From CAXMMR01 sp965198995 (lineage in GTDB: Bacteria > Pseudomonadota > Alphaproteobacteria > Acetobacterales > Acetobacteraceae): a stretch of 64,000 bases of DNA. Location of the stretch: NCBI GenBank assembly GCA_965198995.1, contig CBDAQG010000001.1, positions 434,001 to 498,000 on the forward strand, in the 5' to 3' direction. The notes under the pieces are model-generated. The model was not told where the DNA came from and did no database searches. It was given only the letters and a program-made list of their open reading frames with translations. A program made the position numbers and the translations under genes. This document shows, piece by piece, positions 16,042 to 24,760 of the stretch; the first letter of the stretch is position 1; every line of letters starts with the position of its first letter.

Positions 16042-17499
16042 TTACCTCCGCGGCCAAGCCGAGAGACCTGGATAGAGCGCCCGATAGTCTTGCAGCCGCT
16101 CCGTGTAAGCCTCGACGAGCGCGGCCGGCGGAGTGATGCTGTGGCGGCGTGCCGGGCGGTGGCAGATGGCTTCGGGCGCCTCGCCGGTGACCGCCATCCG
16201 GGCCAGGCGGGCGGCGCCGAATGCGCCGCCGTGCTCGCCTTCCGCCAGGGTGTGCAGCGTGATGCCGAGCGCGGCGGCGATGATGGCGATCCAGGCGGCG
16301 GAGCGTGAGCCGCCGCCGATCACGTCGGCCTCGTGGATGTGGGTGCCGGAGGCGGCGAGGGCGTCCTTGCAGTCGCGCAGCGAGAAGGCGACGCCCTCCA
16401 GCACCGCCTGGGTCATGGCGGCCCTGGTAGTCGACTGGTCGAGCCCGGCGAAGGCGCCGCGCACCGCGCCGTCATTGTGCGGGGTGCGCTCGCCGCTGAG
16501 ATAGGGCAGGAAGACCGGGCCGCCGGGGTTGAGAACGGTCGGGAGCTCGGCCAGCAGGGCGGCCTCGTTCAGGCCGGTGACGCCGGCCCACCAGGCGAGC
16601 GAGGCGGCGGCCGACAGGGTGACGCCCATCTGGTGCCAGGTGTTCGGCAGGGCGTGGCAGAACGCGTGCACGGCCGTTTTCGGGCTGGGACGGAAGCTGT
16701 CGGTGGTGGCGAACAGCACGCCCGAGGTGCCGAGCGAGACGAAGGCGTCGCCGGGGCGGATGGCGGACAGGCCGACGGCGCCGGCCGCGTTGTCGCCGGC
16801 GCCGCCGGCAAACAGCGGCGGGGTCGCCATGCCCCAGCGTGCGGCGAGCTCAGGCTTCAGCCGGCCGGCCGCAGCGCTGCCCTCGACCAGGCGCGGCATG
16901 GCGGCGCGGGACAGCCCGGTGGCGGCGAGCACGGCGTCCGACCAGTCGCGCCGGCCGACGTCGAGCCAGAGGGTGCCGGAGGCGTCCGACATCTCCTCGA
17001 TCAGCTCGCCGGTCAGCCGGTAGCGGATCCAGGCCTTGGGCAGCAGCACCGTGCGGGTGGCGGCGAACACATCCGGCTCGTGGTCGCGCACCCAGAGCAG
17101 CTTCGGCGCGGTGAAGCCGGGCATGGCGAGGTTGCCGGCGACGGCGTGCAGGTCGGGGACCGCCCGCTCCAGGGCGGCGCACTCGGCGACGGAGCGGACG
17201 TCGTTCCACAGGATCGCCGGCCGCAGCACCTGGCCGGCCGCGTCGAGCAGGACGGCGCCGTGCATCTGACCGGACAGGCCGATGCCCTGCACCGCGGCGA
17301 GCGCGGCGGGGGCCTCGCGCTGCAACTGGTCGAAGGCGGCGAGCGTCGCCTGCCACCAGGCCTCGGGAGCCTGCTCGCTGTGGCCGGGGGCGGGGCGCTG
17401 GACGGTGAGGGGCAGGGCGCACTGCGCGACGACGCGCTGCTCGCCGTCGACAAGCAGCGCCTTGATGGCGGAGGTGCCGTAGTCGAGGCCTAGGAACAT
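16042..17499 (-). CDS. xylB: xylulokinase
   Basis: 485 residues, FGGY family. Visible: MFLGLDYGTSAIKALLVD, the XylB-specific GLSGQMHGAVLLD, LWNDVRS, TAPKLLWVRDHEPDVF, and in the C-terminal domain GGAGDNAAGAVG, GTSGVLFATT and IGGGSRSAAWIAIIAAALG. Known: ATP phosphorylates D-xylulose to xylulose-5-phosphate, feeding the pentose phosphate pathway. As the last gene of the polyol operon it would receive D-xylulose made by the polyol dehydrogenase from D-arabitol, like MtlY of Pseudomonas fluorescens. Start ATG 17499 has GGAG nine bases upstream. Confidence 0.93.
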   Translation of the reverse strand: MFLGLDYGTSAIKALLVDGEQRVVAQCALPLTVQRPAPGHSEQAPEAWWQATLAAFDQLQREAPAALAAVQGIGLSGQMHGAVLLDAAGQVLRPAILWNDVRSVAECAALERAVPDLHAVAGNLAMPGFTAPKLLWVRDHEPDVFAATRTVLLPKAWIRYRLTGELIEEMSDASGTLWLDVGRRDWSDAVLAATGLSRAAMPRLVEGSAAAGRLKPELAARWGMATPPLFAGGAGDNAAGAVGLSAIRPGDAFVSLGTSGVLFATTDSFRPSPKTAVHAFCHALPNTWHQMGVTLSAAASLAWWAGVTGLNEAALLAELPTVLNPGGPVFLPYLSGERTPHNDGAVRGAFAGLDQSTTRAAMTQAVLEGVAFSLRDCKDALAASGTHIHEADVIGGGSRSAAWIAIIAAALGITLHTLAEGEHGGAFGAARLARMAVTGEAPEAICHRPARRHSITPPAALVEAYTERLQDYRALYPGLSAWPRR

Positions 17500-17520
17500 C
17501 AGGTAACTCCAAGGAAGGAA

Positions 17521-17638
17521 GCGGTTCTTTTTTGAAAAAAAGAACCAAAAAACTTTTCTCCGATTAGGTCCGTTCTCGCCGTGGAGAGGCGCGAAGCCGG
17601 CGCAAAAGTTTTTTGCTTCTTTTTTTCAAAAAAGAAGC
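17521..17638. repeat. family-B element 2, between xylB and fructokinase
   Basis: Left arm 17521-17557 (GCGGTTCTTTTTTG, then AAGAACCAAAAAACTTTT). Right arm 17603-17638 (GCAAAAGTTTTTTGCTTC). Spacer 45 bp. The right arm contains the TGA stop of the fructokinase gene. Confidence 0.85.
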
Positions 17639-18564
17639 TCTACCTTGCTTGGCAAATCGGCGCCTCGCCGGCTGCAGGTCACGCCAGCCGCACGCACGGC
17701 GTAGCTGAGGACGTCTTGCAGCGCAGCCGGCTCAAGCTCGGCGATGGCCGGGCGCGTCAGGCGTCCCGTTTCGCGCAGGCGGGCCAGCAGGGCGGCATGC
17801 AGGCTGTCGCCGGCGCCGACGGTGTCCACCACCTCGACGGGCTGCGCCGGCACGGCGACGCGGCCACGCGCGTGGTAGGCGGTGGCCCCGGCGGCGCCGT
17901 CGGTCACGACCACGAGGGCGACGCCGCCGGCAAGCCACGCCGCGGCGCGCCCGGCGGGGTCGGACTCGTCGCCATAGGCGAGCTGGACGTCCTCGACGCT
18001 CAGCTTGATCAGCGTGGCGACGCGGGCGAAGCGGGCGAAGCGCTCGCGCCAGGCGACCGGGTCGCCGGCCAGGGCGGAGCGCACGTTCGGGTCGAGGCTG
18101 ATGACCCGATGCGGCGCCTCGCGCTCGGCCAGCGCCAGCAATGTCGCGCCCACCGGGTCGTTGGTCAGCGAGAACGAGCCGAATGCCAGCGCCTCGGTCG
18201 TGGGCAGCCGGGACGGCAAGTGGTCGAGCGGCACGTCCTGGTAGGCGCAATCGGCGGCATGGAAGGTGTAGCCCGGCTGGCCGTCCGGACGGGGGGCGAC
18301 CACGACCAGCGGCGTCGGCCGGTCGCTGTGGCGCACGAGGCTGACATCGACGCCCTCATGCTCCAGCTGGCCGAGCAGGAAGCGGCCGAACGCGTCGCGG
18401 CTGAGGCCGCCGAAGAAGGAAGATGGCGCCTGCAGGCGGGCGAGGCCGATGGCGACGTTGAACGGCGAGCCGCCGGCGATGGCCTGGGCAGATAGGCGGC
18501 GCTCGCCGGCGCCGGGCGCGGCGACGAAGAGGTCGATCAGGGCCTCGCCGCAGACGAGGATCAA
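17626..18564 (-). CDS. fructokinase (PfkB/ribokinase family)
   Basis: 312 residues. Visible: ILVCGEALIDLF at the start, GGSPFNVAIGLARLQAPSSFFGGLSRDAFGRFL (PfkB signature 1 region) and the anion-hole motif DTVGAGDSLHAAL with the catalytic Asp (about 253). Known: ATP phosphorylates D-fructose to fructose-6-phosphate. In the operon it would handle fructose from mannitol (MtlZ role). Odd: the start is TTG, read directly off the edge of a family-B repeat arm, with no ribosome binding site visible, and the stop (ending ...KVELLF) lies inside another family-B arm. Translation efficiency is therefore uncertain. Confidence 0.88.
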   Translation of the reverse strand: MILVCGEALIDLFVAAPGAGERRLSAQAIAGGSPFNVAIGLARLQAPSSFFGGLSRDAFGRFLLGQLEHEGVDVSLVRHSDRPTPLVVVAPRPDGQPGYTFHAADCAYQDVPLDHLPSRLPTTEALAFGSFSLTNDPVGATLLALAEREAPHRVISLDPNVRSALAGDPVAWRERFARFARVATLIKLSVEDVQLAYGDESDPAGRAAAWLAGGVALVVVTDGAAGATAYHARGRVAVPAQPVEVVDTVGAGDSLHAALLARLRETGRLTRPAIAELEPAALQDVLSYAVRAAGVTCSRRGADLPSKVELLF

Positions 18565-18683
18565 AGCGGTTCTTTTTTGAAAAAAAGAACCAAAAAACTT
18601 TTACTCCTGAAGGTCACTCTGGGCGGTGAAAGACGCGACAGCGGAAGCAGACGTTTTTTGCTTCTTTTTTTCAAAAAAGAAGC
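18565..18683. repeat. family-B element 3, between fructokinase and sugar ABC ATPase
   Basis: Left arm 18565-18602 touches the TTG start of the fructokinase. Right arm 18651-18683 (ACGTTTTTTGCTTC...) lies 12 bases from the ATPase stop. Spacer 48 bp, without similarity that I can see to spacers of other copies. Confidence 0.85.
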
Positions 18684-18694
18684 GCTTGCCTCCC

Positions 18695-19798
18695 TCACGC
18701 CGCCAGCGGATGGCGCAGCCGCTGCGCCATTGCGATGCCGGACTGGTCGAACAGGTGGCAGTGCGCCGGGTCGACGCCGAGCCGGACCGGCTGGTGCACC
18801 GCGGTGACGTCGCCGCCATCGGTCTGCACCGTGACCGCCTGATCGCCGGCCAGCATGACGTGCAGCAGCGTCAGGCCGCCGAGGCGCTCGACCAGGCGCA
18901 CCTGGCCGGCGAGCGGCCCGTCGGCGCTGACATGCAGCGCCTCCGGACGGATGCCGATGGTCACCAGGTCGCCGGGGCGGGAGGCGGCCATTTCGGCCGG
19001 CACGCTCAGGCCGGCGCCGTCGGCGAGGGTGACGGCCACGCCGCTGGGATCGGCGCCGCGCACCGTGCCGGGCAGCATGTTCATCCGTGGCGAGCCGATG
19101 AAGCCGGCGACGAACAGGTTGGCGGGGTGGTGGTAGAGCTCGAGCGGCGAGCCGACCTGCTCGACCCGGCCGGCCTGCAGGACGACGATCTTGTCGGCCA
19201 TCGTCATCGCCTCGACCTGGTCGTGGGTGACGTAAATCGTGGTCGCGCGGAGGTCCTCGTGCAGGCGCAGCAGCTCGATGCGCGTCTGGCCGCGCAGCGC
19301 CGCGTCGAGGTTGGAGAGCGGCTCGTCGAACAGGAAGACCTTGGGATCGCGCACGATAGCGCGCCCGATGGCGACGCGCTGGCGCTGGCCGCCGGAGAGC
19401 TCCTTGGGGGTGCGGTCGAGATAGGGGCCGAGCTGCAGCACCCGGGCCGCCTCGTCGACCTTGCGGTCGCGCTCGACTTTGGGGACTTTGGCCAGGCGCA
19501 GGGCGAAGGCCATGTTCTGGCGCACCGTCATGTGCGGATAGAGCGCATACGACTGGAAGACCATGGCGAGGCCGCGGTCGGCGGGGCCGACCTCGTTGAC
19601 GCGCTTGCCGTCGATCATCAGCTCGCCCGAGGTGATCTCCTCGAGCCCGGCGATCATGCGCAGCAGGGTCGACTTGCCGCAGCCGGAGGGGCCGACGAAG
19701 ACGACGAACTCGCGCTCGGCGATGTCGAGGTTGACGCCCTTGATGATCTCGGTCTCGCCGTAGCTCTTGCGTAGGCCGCGCAGCGTCAGGGTGGCCAT
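18695..19798 (-). CDS. polyol/sugar ABC transporter ATPase (MsmK/UgpC/SmoK type)
   Basis: 367 residues. Walker A GPSGCGKSTLLRMIAG (about 36-51), signature LSGGQRQRVAIGRA, Walker B KVFLFDEPLSNLDAALR, switch His in YVTHDQVEAM, and the C-terminal OB-fold (MOP/TOBE) domain from about 240 (GIRPEALHV). Known: drives carbohydrate importers of the CUT1 class as a dimer on two permeases. Start ATG 19798 with TAGGAG six bases upstream. Follows the two permeases with a 9-base gap. Confidence 0.93.
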   Translation of the reverse strand: MATLTLRGLRKSYGETEIIKGVNLDIAEREFVVFVGPSGCGKSTLLRMIAGLEEITSGELMIDGKRVNEVGPADRGLAMVFQSYALYPHMTVRQNMAFALRLAKVPKVERDRKVDEAARVLQLGPYLDRTPKELSGGQRQRVAIGRAIVRDPKVFLFDEPLSNLDAALRGQTRIELLRLHEDLRATTIYVTHDQVEAMTMADKIVVLQAGRVEQVGSPLELYHHPANLFVAGFIGSPRMNMLPGTVRGADPSGVAVTLADGAGLSVPAEMAASRPGDLVTIGIRPEALHVSADGPLAGQVRLVERLGGLTLLHVMLAGDQAVTVQTDGGDVTAVHQPVRLGVDPAHCHLFDQSGIAMAQRLRHPLAA

Positions 19799-19807
19799 GG
19801 CATGCTC

Positions 19808-20623
19808 CTACTTGACGGCGCCGAAGGTGAGGCCGCGGACGAGCTGGCGCTGGCTGAGCCAGCCGAACACCAGGATGGGGGCGACCGCCATCGTCGAGGC
19901 GGCGGAGAGCTTGGCGAAGAACAGGCCCTCGGGGGACGAGAACGAGGCGATGAAGGCGGTCAGCGGGGCGGCGCTCGAGGAGGTCAGGTTGAGGCTCCAG
20001 AAGGCCTCGTTCCAGCACAGGATGAGCGACAGCAGCCCGGTGGAGGCGACGCCGGGCAGGGTGAGCGGCATCAGCAGGTAGACCATCTCGCCCCAGGTGG
20101 TGGCGCCGTCCATGCGGCCGGCCTCGAGGATTTCGACCGGCACGTCCTTGTAGAAGGTGAACAGCATCCAGACGACGATCGGCAGGTTCATCAGCGCGTA
20201 GATGATCAGCAGGCCGGAGCGGGTGTCGAGCAGGCCTAAGTTGCGGAAGGTCAGGTAGATCGGCACCAGCACGCCGACCGGCGGCAGCATCTTGGTCGAC
20301 AGCATCCACAGCAGGGTGCCGCGGGTGCGCGGCGAGGGGTGGAAGGCCATCGAGTAGGCGGCCGGGATGGCGAGCGCCAGGGCGAGGAGGGTGCCGCCGA
20401 GCGAGATGACGACGCTGTTGAGGGCGAAGCGCGTGTAGTCTTCGCGGGCGAACACCTCGGCGTAGGAGGCCAAGGTGGGGCCGAACAGCGGGCTCGGGGT
20501 GATCGCCGCGCTCTCGCTCTTGAAGCTGGTGAGCAGCATCCAGGCGATCGGGAAGAACAGCAGCAGGCCGACGAGCCAGCCGAGGATGGTGATGGTGATG
20601 CGCTGCAGCGCGCTCGCCTGCAT
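19808..20623 (-). CDS. polyol ABC permease, MalG-like (SmoG/MtlG)
   Basis: 271 residues, six membrane segments. The EAA loop, where the ATPase docks, is visible as EILEAGRMDGATTWGEMVYLLMPLTLPG. N-terminal GWLVGLLLFFPIAWMLLTSFKSE is the typical MalG-group opening, and WNEAFWSLNLT the late segment. Known: one half of the CUT1 channel for sugar alcohols. Start ATG 20623 overlaps the stop region of the partner permease (ATGCTAG). Confidence 0.92.
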   Translation of the reverse strand: MQASALQRITITILGWLVGLLLFFPIAWMLLTSFKSESAAITPSPLFGPTLASYAEVFAREDYTRFALNSVVISLGGTLLALALAIPAAYSMAFHPSPRTRGTLLWMLSTKMLPPVGVLVPIYLTFRNLGLLDTRSGLLIIYALMNLPIVVWMLFTFYKDVPVEILEAGRMDGATTWGEMVYLLMPLTLPGVASTGLLSLILCWNEAFWSLNLTSSSAAPLTAFIASFSSPEGLFFAKLSAASTMAVAPILVFGWLSQRQLVRGLTFGAVK

Positions 20624-20624
20624 G

Positions 20625-21545
20625 CTAGGCCACCAGCCGGCGGGCGACGCTGCGCACCAGGAACAGGGCCACGATGTTGGCCAGGATGATCGCGACCACG
20701 CCGCCGGCCGAGGCGCCGCCGATATCGTATTGCAGCAGGGCGCGCGAGTAGATCAGGAAGGCGAGGTTGGTCGTCGCGTTGCCGGGGCCGCCCGAGGTGG
20801 TGACGAAGATCTCGGCGAACACCGTCAGCAGGTAGATCGTCTCGATCATGACGACGACGCCGATGGCGCGGCGCAGATGCGGCAGGGTGATGTAGACGAA
20901 GCTGGCGATGGGACCCGCGCCGTCCATGCGGGCGGCCTCGCGCTGCTCGTGGTCGAGCGACTGCACGGCGGTGAGCAGGATGAGGATGGCGAAGGGGAGC
21001 CATTCCCAGGAGACGATGGCGATCACCGAGGCCATCGGGAACTGGGCGAACCAGTCGACGGGGGCGAGGCCCACCGAGCGGGCGACGGCGCCGAACACCC
21101 CGTAGATCGGGTGCATCAGCAGGTTTTTCCAAATCAGCGCGGCGACCGTCGGCATGACGAAGAACGGCGAGATGGCGAGCAGGCGGGCGACGCTCTTGCC
21201 CGGGAAGTCCTGGTCAAACAGCACCGCGAGCAGGGTGCCGAGGCCGACGGTGATCACCAGCACCGCGCCGACCAGCACCAGGGTGTTGATCAGCGAGGCC
21301 CAGAAATCCGGGTCGGTGACCAGGTAGACGTAGTTGTCGATGCCGGCGAAGCCGTGCTGCGTCGGGTCGATGAGGTTGTAGCGGTAGAGCGAGAACAGGA
21401 CGGTCAGCACCAGCGGGACGATCATCCACACCAGCAACACGGCGACCGAGGGCGCGACGAGCGCGAAGCCCGGCCCGCGCCGCGCCCGACGCGACGCCGC
21501 CGCCCCCACCGGCAAGGTGGCCGGCGAGAGGGCGGTGCTGCTCAT
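20625..21545 (-). CDS. polyol ABC permease, MalF-like (SmoF/MtlF)
   Basis: 306 residues, six membrane segments after a charged N-terminus (SRRARRGPGFALVAPSVAVLLVWMIVPLVLTVLFSLYRYNL). EAA loop: QREAARMDGAGPIASFVYITLPHLRRA. Known: partner of the MalG-like subunit. Sits between the binding protein and the second permease, the same order as smoEFGK and mtlEFGK operons. Confidence 0.92.
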   Translation of the reverse strand: MSSTALSPATLPVGAAASRRARRGPGFALVAPSVAVLLVWMIVPLVLTVLFSLYRYNLIDPTQHGFAGIDNYVYLVTDPDFWASLINTLVLVGAVLVITVGLGTLLAVLFDQDFPGKSVARLLAISPFFVMPTVAALIWKNLLMHPIYGVFGAVARSVGLAPVDWFAQFPMASVIAIVSWEWLPFAILILLTAVQSLDHEQREAARMDGAGPIASFVYITLPHLRRAIGVVVMIETIYLLTVFAEIFVTTSGGPGNATTNLAFLIYSRALLQYDIGGASAGGVVAIILANIVALFLVRSVARRLVA

Positions 21546-21561
21546 GCTGACGGCCTTGCCA

Positions 21562-22896
21562 CTACTGCTTGGGGTAGCCGGCCTGGCTCATCGTGCGCGC
21601 GGTCGCCGACTGCGCCGCGACGAGCGCCCTGTCCACCGTGCTCTGGCCGGTCAGGGTGCCGGCGACGGTCTGGCCGACCTGGGTGCCGATGCCCTGGAAC
21701 TCGGGGATGGCGACGAACTGCGCGCCCGTGTAGGGGCGGGGGTTCGCCGTCGGCCCGTCGATATGGGACACGTTGATGGCGTTGAGCACGAAGCCGGCGA
21801 ACGGCGCGACCTGCTGGTAGGCCGGGTTGCTGTAGGTCGACTGGCGGGTGCCGGGGGGCACCGAGACCCAGCCATTGGCCTTGGCCACCAGCGCGATGTA
21901 GTCCTTCGAGGTCGCCCAGGTGACGAACTCGGTGGCCGCGGCCTTCTGCTTGGACGAGGTCGGGATCGCCAGGTTCCAGCTCCACAGCCAGGTCGGCGCG
22001 TTCGGGTCGGCGGCGGTCGGCATCGGCGCGAAGCCGACCTTGTCGGCAACGCTCGACTGCGCCTTGTTGAACAGCAGGCCGCCGGCGACGGTGGCGTCGA
22101 TCCACATGCCGCAGTGGCCGCTGCTGAACAGCGCGAGGTTTTCGTTGAAGCCGTTGGAGGTGGCGCCCGGCGGGCCGTCCGCCTTCAGGATCGCGTCGTA
22201 GTAGCCGATGGCCTTGTGCCAGGGCGGGGTGTTGATCGTGGTCTTCCAACCGGTGCCAAACCACTGGCCGCCGAAGGCATTCACCAGCGAGGTGACGTAG
22301 GCCATGTTCTCGCCCCAGCCGGGCTTGCCGCGCAGGCACATGCCGTAGACCTGGTTCGGCTTGTCGGTGATCTTGTCAGCGAACTGGCGGATCTGTTCGT
22401 AGGTCGGGGCGGCGGGCATCTTGATGCCGGCCTTGTCGAACAGGTCTGTGCGATAGTAGGTCATTGCGCTTTCGGCATAGAACGGCAGGCCGTAGATCTT
22501 GCCGTCATAGGTCAGGCCCTTGCGCACCGGGGCGAGCAGGTCGTCGACGTCGTAGGTGCTTGGCAGGTTGTCGAACGGCATCAGCCAGCCCTGCTTGGCC
22601 CAGATCGGCACCTCGTAGTTGCCGACGGTGGTGACGTCGAACTGGCCGGCGTGGGTGGCGATGTCGGTGGTGACGCGCTGGCGCAGCACGTTCTCCTCCA
22701 GCACCACCCAGCGCAGGTGGATGTCCGGATGCTGCTGCTCGAACTGCGAGGACAGCTTCTGCATCACGACCATGTCGCCGTTGTTCACCGTGGCGATGGT
22801 CAGGGTGGTGTCGGCTTTGGCCGCGGCCGTGGCGCAGCAGGCGCCAAGCAGGCCGGTGGCTGCCAGGCGTAGAAATGGGTGCCGTTGAGCGGCCAT
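21562..22896 (-). CDS. polyol ABC substrate-binding protein (SmoE/MtlE-like)
   Basis: 444 residues. A signal peptide (LRLAATGLLGACCATAAAKA) is followed by a type-1 extracellular solute-binding domain: TLTIATVNNGDMVVMQKLSSQFEQQHPDI, WAKQGWLMPFDNLP, GLPFYAESAMTYYRTDLFDKAGI. Known: periplasmic receptor for sorbitol, mannitol or arabitol in this family. Start ATG 22896 with GAGG eight bases upstream. First transport gene after the dehydrogenase, separated from it by a family-A repeat. Confidence 0.9.
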   Translation of the reverse strand: MAAQRHPFLRLAATGLLGACCATAAAKADTTLTIATVNNGDMVVMQKLSSQFEQQHPDIHLRWVVLEENVLRQRVTTDIATHAGQFDVTTVGNYEVPIWAKQGWLMPFDNLPSTYDVDDLLAPVRKGLTYDGKIYGLPFYAESAMTYYRTDLFDKAGIKMPAAPTYEQIRQFADKITDKPNQVYGMCLRGKPGWGENMAYVTSLVNAFGGQWFGTGWKTTINTPPWHKAIGYYDAILKADGPPGATSNGFNENLALFSSGHCGMWIDATVAGGLLFNKAQSSVADKVGFAPMPTAADPNAPTWLWSWNLAIPTSSKQKAAATEFVTWATSKDYIALVAKANGWVSVPPGTRQSTYSNPAYQQVAPFAGFVLNAINVSHIDGPTANPRPYTGAQFVAIPEFQGIGTQVGQTVAGTLTGQSTVDRALVAAQSATARTMSQAGYPKQ

Positions 22897-22976
22897 CGTG
22901 CGTCCTCACCTTTCGTAGCGACCGCTGGGCGCGGCTCTGCTCGTTGCAGTCACGGTGTCATCAGCTTGGCGCTTCG

Positions 22977-23072
22977 TCAAGGAAGGCGCGCAACGCCAGG
23001 GGCTTCCCCTGCGTGAGCGCTTCCAACGGCGCTTCGCGCAATCGGAACCTTGGGGCTCACTCCGCCTCGTGG
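22977..23072 (-). repeat. family-A repeat, long form, inside the polyol operon
   Basis: Reverse-strand copy of GGCGGAGTGAGCCCC, AAGGTTCCGA, a GCGCGAAGCGCC core and GAAGCCCCTGG. It fills nearly all of the gap between the polyol dehydrogenase stop (23074) and the binding-protein ribosome binding site. Possible role: mRNA stabilisation or processing between enzyme and transporter parts. Confidence 0.75.
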
Positions 23073-23073
23073 G

Positions 23074-24555
23074 TTAAAACGCCAGCTCCGCCGCCGCCTG
23101 GCCGAGCGTCGCCCGGCTGCCGCGCTGGTAGAGCAGGCCGAGCCAGCGGCGGACGGGCTGGATCAGGCGCTCGTCCTGGCCGAGCTCGCCGAACAGCGGG
23201 GCGATGCGCAGCAGCGGGGTTGGGTCCTCGCCGCCGGTGAGGGCGGCTTCGCGCAGTTGCGCCGCCAGGGGGTGGCGGATGTCGATCGGCTGGCCTTGCT
23301 CGTCCTCGCCGCGCACGCGGCGGAGCCAGGCGGCGAGTGCGAGGGCCAGCAGGTTGACCGGCTGATCGTCGCGCAGGCGGTCGCGGATCGGGTCGACGAG
23401 GACGTTGAGCGGGGCGTCGGTGTTGACGCGCTCGACCGTGTCCTTGATCGCGGTGTTGGCAAAGCGCGTGATCAGCTCTGCCTTGTAGGCGGCCAGGTCG
23501 ATGCCGGGGACGGCCAGCAGCGTCGGGCCGGTCTCGCGGTCCATCAGCGCGGCCATGTAGCTTGTCATTGACGGCAGCGCCATCGCCTCGTCGACGGTGA
23601 CCGCGCCGGCGAGGCGGCCGAGGCCGGCGATGGCGAGGTGGCTGGCGTTCAGCAGCCGCAGCTTCATGAACTCGTAGGGGGCGACGTCGTCGACGAACTG
23701 CGCGCCGACGCGCTCCCAGGCCGGGCGGCCGGCGATGAAGCGGTCCTCGATGACCCATTGGCGGAAGGTCTCGCACACCACCGGCCAGCGATCGGTGAGG
23801 CCGTGGCGGCGCTCGAGCTCGGCGCGGTCGTCAGGCGTCGTCACCGGGGTGATGCGGTCGACCATGGTGCTCGGGAAGCTCGCTGCGGCGGCGATCCAGT
23901 CGGCCAGGTCCGGGTCGCGCAGCCTGGCCAGCGCCAGCACGGCGTCGCGCAGCACGGTGCCGTTGTGCTGGATGTTGTCGCAGCTCAGGGCGGTGAAGGG
24001 GGCGGCGCCGGCGGTGCGGCGGCGGCGGTAGGCCTCGACGATGACGCCGATGGCGCTGCGCGGGCGCGCCGGGTCCGCGAGGTCGGCGCGGATCAGCGCG
24101 TGCTCGGGGTCGAGCCGCTTGGTGGCGCGGTTGAGGCAGTAGCCGTTCTCGGTCACCGTCAGGCTGACGATGCGGATCGCCGGGTCGTCGATCGCGTCGA
24201 GCAGGGCGCTGCTGTCCTGCCCGGCGAACAGGCAGCCGGCGAGCGAGCCGATCACGCTCACCGTCTCGTCGGCGCCGACGCGCTCGCTGAGGGTGTAGAG
24301 GTTGTCCTGCGGGTTCAGGCTTTCGGCCATGCGGCGGTCGCCCGGCAGCAGGCCGGCGCCGACGATGCCAAAGCTGAGCGCCGAGGCGTCGAGCGCCATC
24401 AGGTCGTGGGTGTAGCGCGCCAGGTGGGCGCGGCTGAAGCCGCCGAGGCCGAGATGCACGATCCCGGCGGAGACCCGCGCCGGGTCGAAGCCTGGTGCGT
24501 GCACGCTGGCTGGGAGCTCCGTCAGCGCGGCGCGATCAAGAGCGACAGGGTGCAC
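23074..24555 (-). CDS. mtlK: mannitol/arabitol-type polyol dehydrogenase (long-chain PSLDR)
   Basis: 493 residues. Visible: IVHLGLGGFSRAHLARYTHDL (NAD site), DNIQHNGTVLRDAVLALA, DRITPVTTPDD, EWVIEDRF-type QWVIEDRFIAGRP, and the active-site KxxxxN motif in YEFMKLRLLNASHLAIAGLG. Known: oxidises mannitol to fructose, D-arabitol to xylulose and often sorbitol, with NAD. Start is GTG 24555 with GGAGG four bases upstream. First gene of the operon, so it lies next to the shared control region with the divergent MFS gene. The symbol follows the rhizobial name; MtlD is used in Pseudomonas. Confidence 0.93.
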   Translation of the reverse strand: MHPVALDRAALTELPASVHAPGFDPARVSAGIVHLGLGGFSRAHLARYTHDLMALDASALSFGIVGAGLLPGDRRMAESLNPQDNLYTLSERVGADETVSVIGSLAGCLFAGQDSSALLDAIDDPAIRIVSLTVTENGYCLNRATKRLDPEHALIRADLADPARPRSAIGVIVEAYRRRRTAGAAPFTALSCDNIQHNGTVLRDAVLALARLRDPDLADWIAAAASFPSTMVDRITPVTTPDDRAELERRHGLTDRWPVVCETFRQWVIEDRFIAGRPAWERVGAQFVDDVAPYEFMKLRLLNASHLAIAGLGRLAGAVTVDEAMALPSMTSYMAALMDRETGPTLLAVPGIDLAAYKAELITRFANTAIKDTVERVNTDAPLNVLVDPIRDRLRDDQPVNLLALALAAWLRRVRGEDEQGQPIDIRHPLAAQLREAALTGGEDPTPLLRIAPLFGELGQDERLIQPVRRWLGLLYQRGSRATLGQAAAELAF

Positions 24556-24760
24556 GAAACCTCCAGTATTGCCTGGCCGTGCTGCAGTGCAACACGGCCA
24601 ATTTCCGCAGAATTAGTGTCGGCCGACAGAGCCGGGCTGACAATCCCGCCTCTCGACTGACAATCGGTGAACACTATGTTATTGGAGGGACTGGGTGGAA
24701 CCGGCGCATCGGCACGGCGGGCCAGCAGGCGCGAGTACAATACGGCTCGAGACAATCGAT
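24556..24760. promoter_or_regulatory. divergent control region, polyol operon / MFS transporter
   Basis: 205 bp between two divergent starts. A palindrome has arms TGGCCGTG (24574-24581) and CACGGCCA (24593-24600). CTGACAATC occurs twice, at 24637-24645 and 24657-24665, exactly 20 bp apart, the usual two-turn spacing for an AraC-type or similar dimer site. Operator function is inferred. No regulator gene for this operon lies in the window. Confidence 0.5.

Noticed and set aside
17521..17638. Family-B arms as ordinary Rho-independent terminators
   Set aside because: The stem is mostly A-T with the T-run inside it rather than after a GC stem, arms come in inverted pairs, and several lie inside operons or at gene starts.
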